This document shows positions 57,322 through 64,000 of a stretch of 64,000 nt of DNA, piece after piece; within the stretch, counting starts at the first letter, position 1; the number at the start of each line of letters is the position of its first letter. The notes under the pieces are model-generated. The model saw only the letters and a program-made list of their open reading frames with translations, did not search any database and was not told the origin of the DNA. Source of the stretch: Diphasiastrum complanatum (Eukaryota > Streptophyta > Lycopodiopsida > Lycopodiales > Lycopodiaceae); the NCBI GenBank assembly GCA_029204225.1, contig CM055108.1, forward strand, positions 8,678,601-8,742,600, read 5' to 3'. A program made the translations under genes and the position numbers.

Positions 57322-58290
57322 GTCAGAGGAACTATTCCATTTGCAAAGTGAGGATGGAATCACTATTTGTGATCCATGACCTCTAGGACATTGTTCTTGG
57401 AGTTGAGGAAGAGCCTCAAGTAGCCCAAGAACAATAGAAATACAAGAGGAGGGCTAGATTGGCCCTACATTGTCTAAAGATGAATGTAGGCAATGACCTC
57501 TTGAAAGAGGTGGCTTCTTGTGCCTCATCAAAAGAGGCTTGGGATTCATTGAAGAGTATCTATGAATCCAACAACACTTCTAGACTACTCATGCTAAGGA
57601 ATCAAGTACTCCAAAGCATGAAGGGAAGTGGAAAAAGTGGACAAGAATATGTACTAAGAATAAAGTCTTTAAACAAATAATTGGGATCTATTGGAGATAA
57701 GATCCAAGACAAAGAACTAGTACAAGTGATTTTGAATGGACTAGGTGATTAGTTCACTAATCTAGTTCAATATTTTTCTACTCAAGACCAACTTCATTCA
57801 ATAGATAAGTTGCATAATGTTCTTGTGGTCGAGGAGAGAAGGATTCTACACCTCAAGGCAAGAATGGGGTCTTTGTCACTACATGGTGGTGATGAAAAAG
57901 CAAACTTCACATCAAAAGGAAAGAAGAAGACTCATCCATTCAAGAAGAACCAAGGCAAGGAGACCAAGGTCAAGGATGGCAGATCTAACTCCAAAGGGCA
58001 GATCAAGAACAAAGCAAAGCTAAAGTGTTTCTTTTGTGGGAAGAAAGGACACTTTGCTTCTAAATGCTATACGAAGAAGAACCAAGGCAATGAGGATCAT
58101 GGAAATCTTGCACAAGAGGAGGATGGAGAGGATGGCTTCAACACATCCTTGATGGTAGCATCTACACCAACATCAAGCAAAGAGACATGGTGGATTGATA
58201 GTGGGGCTAGTTCCCACATCTCATTCAACAAGCATTTTTTTCTACTTTACTTTCTTGTAATGATTCTAAGAAATCAATCTACATTGCTAG
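57322..58290 (+). pseudogene. Copia gag and protease
   Basis: It starts inside gag (NYSICKVRMESL) with a stop near 57382 and another near 57437. 57459-57680 and 57810-58310 are open with a TAA between them. The knuckle CFFCGKKGHFASKC is at 58027-58068. The protease WWIDSGASSHISFNKH is intact at 58190-58240, after which the frame drifts. It lacks the gag start: its left edge abuts the minus-strand gag. Confidence 0.9.
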
Positions 58291-58351
58291 TCATCAAGAA
58301 TGTAAGATAGATGGCATAGGATATATTCCATTATGCTTAGAATCATCTAAA

Positions 58352-59546
58352 ATGATAGATCTTGATAATGTTTTGTATGTTCCATCCATTACCAAAAATT
58401 TGATTAATGCTGGTCAACTAATGGATAATGGACTAGATGTACATTTCAAGAATGTAGTGTGTTCTATCTTGAAACATGATAATTGCATAGCTAGTGGCAT
58501 TAAACAAGGAAGGCTTTTTAAGTTAGATGCTAATGTGGACATTGAAAGTGTGAATATGGTTAGGAAGGAGATGTCTCAAGTGGAGCTTTGGGACAAAAGA
58601 TTAGGTCATCCTAATCTTCAATCAATGGAGTCCATGGCCTCAAAGGAGCTAGCTCTCGACTTACCAAAATCATTTACAAATTGTGGCAAAGTGTGTGAGG
58701 CATGTGGCCTTGCAAAGTCACACAAGACATCCTACAAGAAATCTTTGTCAAGATCTACTTCACCCTTGGATCTTATTCATTCAGATGTACATGCTTTTTC
58801 TCATGAAAGTAATGGAGGTGCCTTAATGAATGTGACTTTCATAGATGATTGTACTAAAATCACTTGAATAGATTTATTGTCTAAGAAAAGCCTTGTATAT
58901 GAAGCTTTTGTGAAGTTTAAGTCTCTAGTGAAAAAGCAACTTAGTTCTTGCATTAAAGTTCTGAGATGTGATAATGGAGGAGAATATATCTCCAATATAA
59001 TGAGAGACTTTTGTGAGATCAATGGCATTAAGAGAGAGTTTACTTGTTCCTACACCCCCCAACAAAATGGGGTGGTCGAAAGGAAAAAATAGGAGCCTAT
59101 GTAAATGTGCAAAGTCCTTGAGGCCTGATGCATCTCTACCCATCTCATTTTGGGGAGAGGCCATAACTTGTGCTAACTTTTTATGTAATAGGCTTCCTAG
59201 TAGTGCTATTGGTGGGATCTCACCATATCAAGCTTTTTTTGGCAATAAGCCCAATGTAAAAAACTTTAAAGTATTTGGATGTATATGTTATGTCCACATT
59301 CCTTCGGAAACTACAAGGAAAGAAGATACAACTTCCTTCAAAGAAATATTTGTAGGCTATAGTGAAAATAGCAAAGGATATAGGATATTTGATCCTATTT
59401 CAAGGAAGGTAAAAGTTATCAAGGATGTCTTATTTGATGAATCTCAAAGCTCTAAGATGTTTTCAAATGCATCTAATCCTCAATGTGTTGAAGATCTTGC
59501 AAAACCCGAGGAGGAGCTTCTTGAAAATGATTTTTTGGAAGATTAA
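58352..59546 (+). pseudogene. Copia GAG-pre-integrase and integrase
   Basis: 58352-58867 carries VLYVPSITKNLINAGQLMDN, LWDKRLGHPN and CEACGLAKSHK. A TGA at 58865 interrupts just after FIDDCTKIT. 58877-59092 holds VLRCDNGGEYIS and QQNGVVERKK. A one-base slip near 59082 moves into the frame 59013-59546 (NRSLCKCAKSL, FWGEAITCANFLCNRLP, VFGCICYVHIPSETTRKED). D, D and E motifs are all visible. Confidence 0.92.
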
Positions 59547-59699
59547 GCTCAAGAACCAAAGGGGCCGAGGAGATCCACAAGGAACAAAGCCAACCCTTCA
59601 AGTCTCACATACTTTGAGAAAGAAAAGCAAAGGGAAGACACAACTCCTTCTACCTCTTACTCTTTTCTAACCATAATTCTTGAAGATCCATCATGTTAT

Positions 59700-60660
59700 G
59701 AAGATGCTAGTAGATCACAAGTTTGGAAGGATGCAATGCAAGTAGAGTTTGATGCTTTGGTAGATAATCAAACTTGGAATCTTGTACACCTTCCACATGA
59801 GAAGAAGCCACTTGCATTTAAGTGGATCTATAGATTAAAGTACAATCAAGATGGATCTATAAGTAAGTACAAAGCTAGACTTGTTGCTAAGGGGTTTCTT
59901 CAAACTAAAGGCATAGATTATGAAGAAACATTTGCACCTGTAGCAAAGCTTGTAACTATTAGATTGATCATTTGTATTGCTACTTTTTTCAAATGGAATC
60001 TCTATCAAATGGATGTGACCAATGCATTTTTCAATGGTTACTTGGAGGAGGAAATATACATGTTGCAACCCAAGGGCTTCATCAAGGATGGTGAGGAGGA
60101 CAAGGTTTGTCATTTGAAGAAGAGCCTATATGGCTTGAAGCAAGCACCTATAGCTTGGTACTCTAGGTTGCATGATTTTCTCTACTCTCTGGGCTTTGTG
60201 ATTAGTTCCTATGAACCTTCTTTGTACCATCATTTTAGTTCTCTATGTTCATGATATCATATTGACAGGAAATGATGATGAAGGCATAAGAAATGTTAAA
60301 GTTGCATTGTCTAGTGAATTCAAGATGGTAGACCTAGGACTTCTCAAGTTTATACTTGGAATAGAAGTTTTTAGAGGTAGTGATTTTTCTTTTATAAGTA
60401 AATCAAAGTATGCTACTTCCATTCTTGAAAGGTTTGGCATGAAAAATTGTAAAGGGATTGACACCCCTATGGAACAAGTTTGTAAAGTTTCTAATGATGG
60501 TGATGAGACATCCTTAAAGGACATCACCCTCTATTTGACAATAACTAGAACAGATTTAAGTTGTAGTGTGAGCAAGTTGAGTCAACATATGCAAGCTCCT
60601 TTGATACATCATTGGAAAAGTGCCAAAAGGGTACTTAGATATATCTCTTCTACTAGATTT
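59700..60660 (+). pseudogene. Copia reverse transcriptase with YVHD in place of YVDD
   Basis: 59736-60254 contains DNQTWNLVHLPHEKKPLAFK, ETFAPVAKLVTIRLI, QMDVTNAFFNGYLEEEIYM and SLYGLKQAP. It shifts frame near 60235. 60211-60687 continues with LYVHDIILTGNDD, so the first Asp of the catalytic pair is His (GAT to CAT), then KFILGIEVFRGSDFSF and NCKGIDTPMEQ. A piece of the GSLIYL region before LTITRTDLS is missing. Confidence 0.92.
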
Positions 60661-60679
60661 TTTTGGCATTCTCTATCAA

Positions 60680-61134
60680 GGATCTAAATTGCACTTGAAG
60701 GCATACTCAGATTCGGATTTTGCAGGTGACAAGATAGATAGGAAATCCATAAGTGCATTTGCTACTTCTATTTGTGGAGGAGTGATATCTTGGCTTTCCA
60801 AAAAGCAAGATACTATCTCACTTTCCTCTTGTGTAGTCGAGTACAAGGCATTGACTTCAACAACAAAAGAACTCCTATGGCTAATAAGACTTTTGGTGGA
60901 ACTACAAGTGCTAAAGGTCGAGGAGATCCCTTACATTATTGTGACAATCAAGCATCTCAACCAATTGCTACAAATCCTATCCTCCATGCTAGAACAAAGC
61001 ATATTGAAATAGCTCATCACTTTGTGATGGAAAAGGTGCAATCCGAGGAAGTACAACTTCATCATGTGCCATCATCTGAGTGCATAGCTGATATCTTAAG
61101 TAAGCCATTGCCTAAAGATCCATTTTCAAGTTAA
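60680..61134 (+). pseudogene. Copia RNase H
   Basis: LHLKAYSDSDFAGDKIDRKS and GGVISWLSKKQDTISLSSC are in the frame 60620-61012. After a slip near 60930, CDNQASQPIATNPILHARTK and HVPSSECIADILSKPLPKD complete the domain in the frame ending at 61134. The expected polypurine tract and full LTR are missing; an unrelated LTR fragment follows. Confidence 0.92.
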
Positions 61135-61143
61135 GATGTGCTC

Positions 61144-61760
61144 TTTCTCTCTCTCTCTCTCTCTCTCAATCCTGCGAGCTTGAACACTCTTGAGCATTCT
61201 AGCTCACTTCTTAGAGTTGTTCTAGAGATTGCTATTGTGCTATTGTTTATCAAAATTGAGCTTAATTCAGACTTTCATTTTAGCCACTCAAAGATAGCAT
61301 AGAGTACGCGGCTTCGATCTGCAACTTATTGTACTCATTTTTTACATTTTCATACTCAATCAATATTATCCTTCATTGCGTTCAGTTTTCGTCTCAAAAT
61401 GTATGCATTTCTATTTTTCTTCGCGACTAATTTGTGAACAATTCGTGACTAATTATTTGTCTGACAATTTTTTATGCTTAATTGTTTGGCTACGTAATCA
61501 CTGTAGTACTGGCGATTTTAAAGTTAGTTACTATAAGTTCAAACGTGATTTTTATCACTATTGTCTTGTTTGAAATTGATAGGCGTAGTCATGCATTGGA
61601 AAGACGAAGATAGTTTATTCCGCCATGCACAAAAAGTTTTCTTTCTAGACGCTTGAATTATTTTCATTCGTTTTTTCTTTTTGAGTTCGTTTCTTTTCGA
61701 ACTAGACCTATCTTCTGCACACCAGTTTCTGACAATGTCAGTTTTACAGGTTTGTGCTTG
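61144..61760 (+). repeat. Copia LTR fragment, same family as 31800-32523
   Basis: A CT run (61144-61167) is followed by GCTTGAACACTCTTGAGCAT and GTTTGGCTACGTAATCACT. It starts within the transcribed part; the promoter half is absent. 61761-62244 has no gene that I can see. Confidence 0.8.
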
Positions 61761-62244
61761 TAAGTGCATGATAGGATGTCAGCCTAGCTAGATGGAGGAT
61801 GTAAGTCTCATGATGGCAGTGGGATTTCCTTAGTTTGAGCCATGTCGCTCATGTGGTCCACTTGTGTTCAAGTCGAGAGTCAGTGGGTTGAGAGTGTGGT
61901 AGACTCTCTATATGAGCATTGTGTTTGCATGATACTTTGTGTGCCAAACTTGGTTTTGTTATGCTATACTCAAGGGCATGTCTCGGGTTTTTCAGTTATT
62001 TAGGCCATATTGGGCCTTGTTTTAGTTTGGCCAATTTTAGGACACCTATCCTTTCATGCAATTAGTGTATTTCACTATATGTACAGTTTTTTCTTTGTTA
62101 TACAAAGCTTTTGTTGTGCCATCTTTGAGAGCTTGTGAGGAGTGTCTATGATGATTGATTGATGTGATCTGCATACTGCACTAGATCCTAATAGGATTTT
62201 AATAGCATTGTTATAGGAGGAAACAAGTATCATTTGATGAGACT

Positions 62245-62655
62245 TTGAATAAGTGCTTTACATATTACGCTTACAATTCTACAAAATTTTCATCCAAGAA
62301 AACAATGACCAAACGTGTTTCAAACAAAAACAACATCCAAAAAACATCGACAACACCGATATACGATTCAGATGTTTTAACATGTGTGGAGGATGCGACT
62401 GATTGTAACATGTCAGGATCGACATATAACTCAGATATCCTAACAAGTGTGGAAGATGTGGTTGATCATAATATGTCAAGATCAGCGTATAACTCAGATA
62501 TTCCAATAGGTGTAGAAGATGCAGCTGATCATAATATATCAAGATCAGCGTATGACTCAAATATCCTAACAAGTGTGGAGGATGTCGAGGAAACATTTGA
62601 GAGCAATAGAAATAAAGAACAAACTTGTGATCATGATTGTCAAATCAACAAATGA
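62245..62655 (+). CDS. ORF with four 21-residue tandem repeats, function unknown
   Basis: The 136-codon frame has a basic start (KKTMTKRVSNKNNIQK) and then four repeats of the type YNSDILTSVEDVVDHNMSRSA (63-bp unit) from about 62359 to 62590, ending with an acidic tail. The repeats keep phase and conserve the hydrophobic and acidic positions, as if once translated. It lies upstream of the CACTA fragment in another frame and might be an exon of that element. I do not recognise the protein. Confidence 0.4.
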   Translation: MNKCFTYYAYNSTKFSSKKTMTKRVSNKNNIQKTSTTPIYDSDVLTCVEDATDCNMSGSTYNSDILTSVEDVVDHNMSRSAYNSDIPIGVEDAADHNISRSAYDSNILTSVEDVEETFESNRNKEQTCDHDCQINK

Positions 62656-62715
62656 ACTAAAGTTGCACACGTGCATCCATTTTGAAAAGTACAAATGCAC
62701 TCACACAACGCAATT

Positions 62716-62854
<139 letters not shown>

Positions 62855-62959
62855 TCTTATCTTCTCACGAGCTACAACCTTCTATAGTAGGTCCAAACCT
62901 AGGTTCAAACTTTGGTTTCCCTCCATTATAAAAACCCTACTATTTTGGTGACTATATTC

Positions 62960-63908
62960 ACTGTATCTAACAGGGACAAGTCAGTTCCAACGACGATATC
63001 TAATTCGATCAGGAGCTCTTCTCAGCCAGATTTAATCATGTTGACTGGTTGGAGAGCTCCATTCCTCAAAGATACGTACGTCTATGAAATGCTTGATCAA
63101 TCACCAAAGCAAATTCAAAATGATGATTCTTTCGACGCAAGACTTCGTAGAAGACAATACCTGCATGCTGAAACTACAAAATCAAAAAACAAAAAAATTA
63201 ATCCACATCTACATTCCACAAAACAAGAAAGTAAGCAAGAAATCTAATTAATCCACAATCACAAGAAGAAATCAGAACATGTTCATAGGAATTTCACTCA
63301 AGAAGAGAGCCATGAACAAGGAGCTTCTGAATTTTCAAGAACTCGTGGAAGATCTTCTTTATTCAATCCAAGACTAAGCTAATCAATGGTATGAAAAGAC
63401 TATTCATCTTTCATTTTTTACCATATTGGAATAACCCTTTTGATCAATCACTTGCTTGATCCTATGCAAATATTTAAACATGTGGGTAAATCAATATGGA
63501 AACACTTGGTGGGTGACAAAGATAGTATTTCTGCTGGACATGATCTACAAGAATCAAAAACAAAAAAAAGAGTATTGGCCAACATTGTGTACTATTAAAA
63601 ATACCTATACTATTCCAAGAGCCCCTTGGATTCTTACGAAAGAAGAGTATAAGTATGTATGGTCAGTCATTTGCGAGATGAGAACACCAACTGATTTTGT
63701 TCATTCACTACAAACATCATTCATAGTTGAAGGAAAACTCCATGGTCTAAAATCTCATAATTGGTTGAAGATGGTCGAGTACATATCTCCAATGTGCATT
63801 CATGGCTGTCTAACTGATCAACTTCGTGATGCCATTTACAAATTAGCATTCGTTGTTAGGTACAAGTTGCAATGTTATACACGTTTGTGTGTTTGCAAAG
63901 ATGAATGA
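62960..63908 (+). pseudogene. CACTA/EnSpm TNP2-type transposase fragment with DUF4218-like region
   Basis: One frame reads LTGWRAPFLKDTYVYEMLDQ, with a stop at 63245, and later LDPMQIFKHVGKSIWKHLVG and DLQESKTKK. It then shifts in an A-run near 63570 to KEYWPTLCTI, PRAPWILTKEEYKYVW, VEGKLHGLKSHNWLKMVEYI and TDQLRDAIYKLAFVVRYK, ending TGA 63908. DPMHI...K followed by GLKSHD...LR is the TNP2/DUF4218 signature. The N-terminal TNP2 core is missing or precedes the window's readable part. The last 92 bases hold nothing. Confidence 0.8.
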
Positions 63909-64000
63909 ATAATCGAACATTGTGGCAAAGTGTATTATTATCTTTCATATAATTTTCACAAATGTTACCACAAAGAAGATGCTTTTTAATTATAATATAT

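Overview
This is a stretch of nuclear genome from a land plant. It is AT-rich and made almost entirely of transposable elements. The evidence is Ty1/copia and Ty3/gypsy LTR retrotransposons with plant-type primer binding sites (initiator tRNA-Met for copia, tRNA-Asp-like for gypsy), a CACTA/EnSpm TNP2 fragment, GT-AG introns in the non-retroviral genes, and long GA/CT microsatellites. I found no intact host gene, tRNA gene, rRNA gene or CRISPR array. I cannot name the clade. The repeat load suggests a large genome, and the transposase at 39-41.6 kb is of a kind I associate more with non-seed-plant and animal genomes (weak inference).

Layout. 1-4.5 kb: 5' half of a minus-strand copia element whose gag-pol frame is open for about 1009 codons and leaves the window. 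It is inserted into an older, broken minus-strand copia element (4.5-7.9 kb). 7.9-13.2 kb: a possible DNA-transposon terminus, a TGCCAC-rich inverted-repeat zone, a copia LTR, pol scraps and a tandem array of an 896-bp unit. 13.2-19.1 kb: a full-length copia element with two LTRs and a matching 5-bp target duplication. 19.9-29.8 kb: a Ty3/gypsy element (gag, PR, RT, RNase H, INT, then an extra coiled-coil ORF), with its protease split by a 350-bp insertion.

30.2-42.1 kb holds the most unusual block: four intron-bearing, decayed genes that are not retroviral. They are an unrecognised gene (30.2-30.9, minus), a gene whose first exon encodes a clear histone H3 fold fused to a long C-terminal extension (34.8-36.6, minus), a divergently transcribed unknown gene (37.4-38.9, plus), and a four-exon DDE-type transposase-like gene (39.1-41.6, minus). 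Between the H3-like gene and the plus-strand gene lie about nine copies of one short motif in both orientations. I read this as the remains of a multi-gene DNA transposon carrying a histone H3-like gene. A deleted copia derivative interrupts it at 31-34.4 kb.

42.1-52.4 kb: nested copia fragments, including a pol locus whose integrase half is inverted relative to its RT half, and the sister copy (inverted orientation) of the 33.2-34.4 kb deletion derivative. 52.6-57.3 kb: gypsy-type gag genes in opposite orientations and a second extra-ORF relic. 57.3-61.1 kb: a nearly complete plus-strand copia coding region with several lesions. 61.1-64 kb: an LTR fragment, an ORF of 21-residue repeats, a GA microsatellite and a CACTA TNP2 fragment. 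Most premature stops I examined could have come from C-to-T or G-to-A changes, as expected for methylated, silenced repeats.
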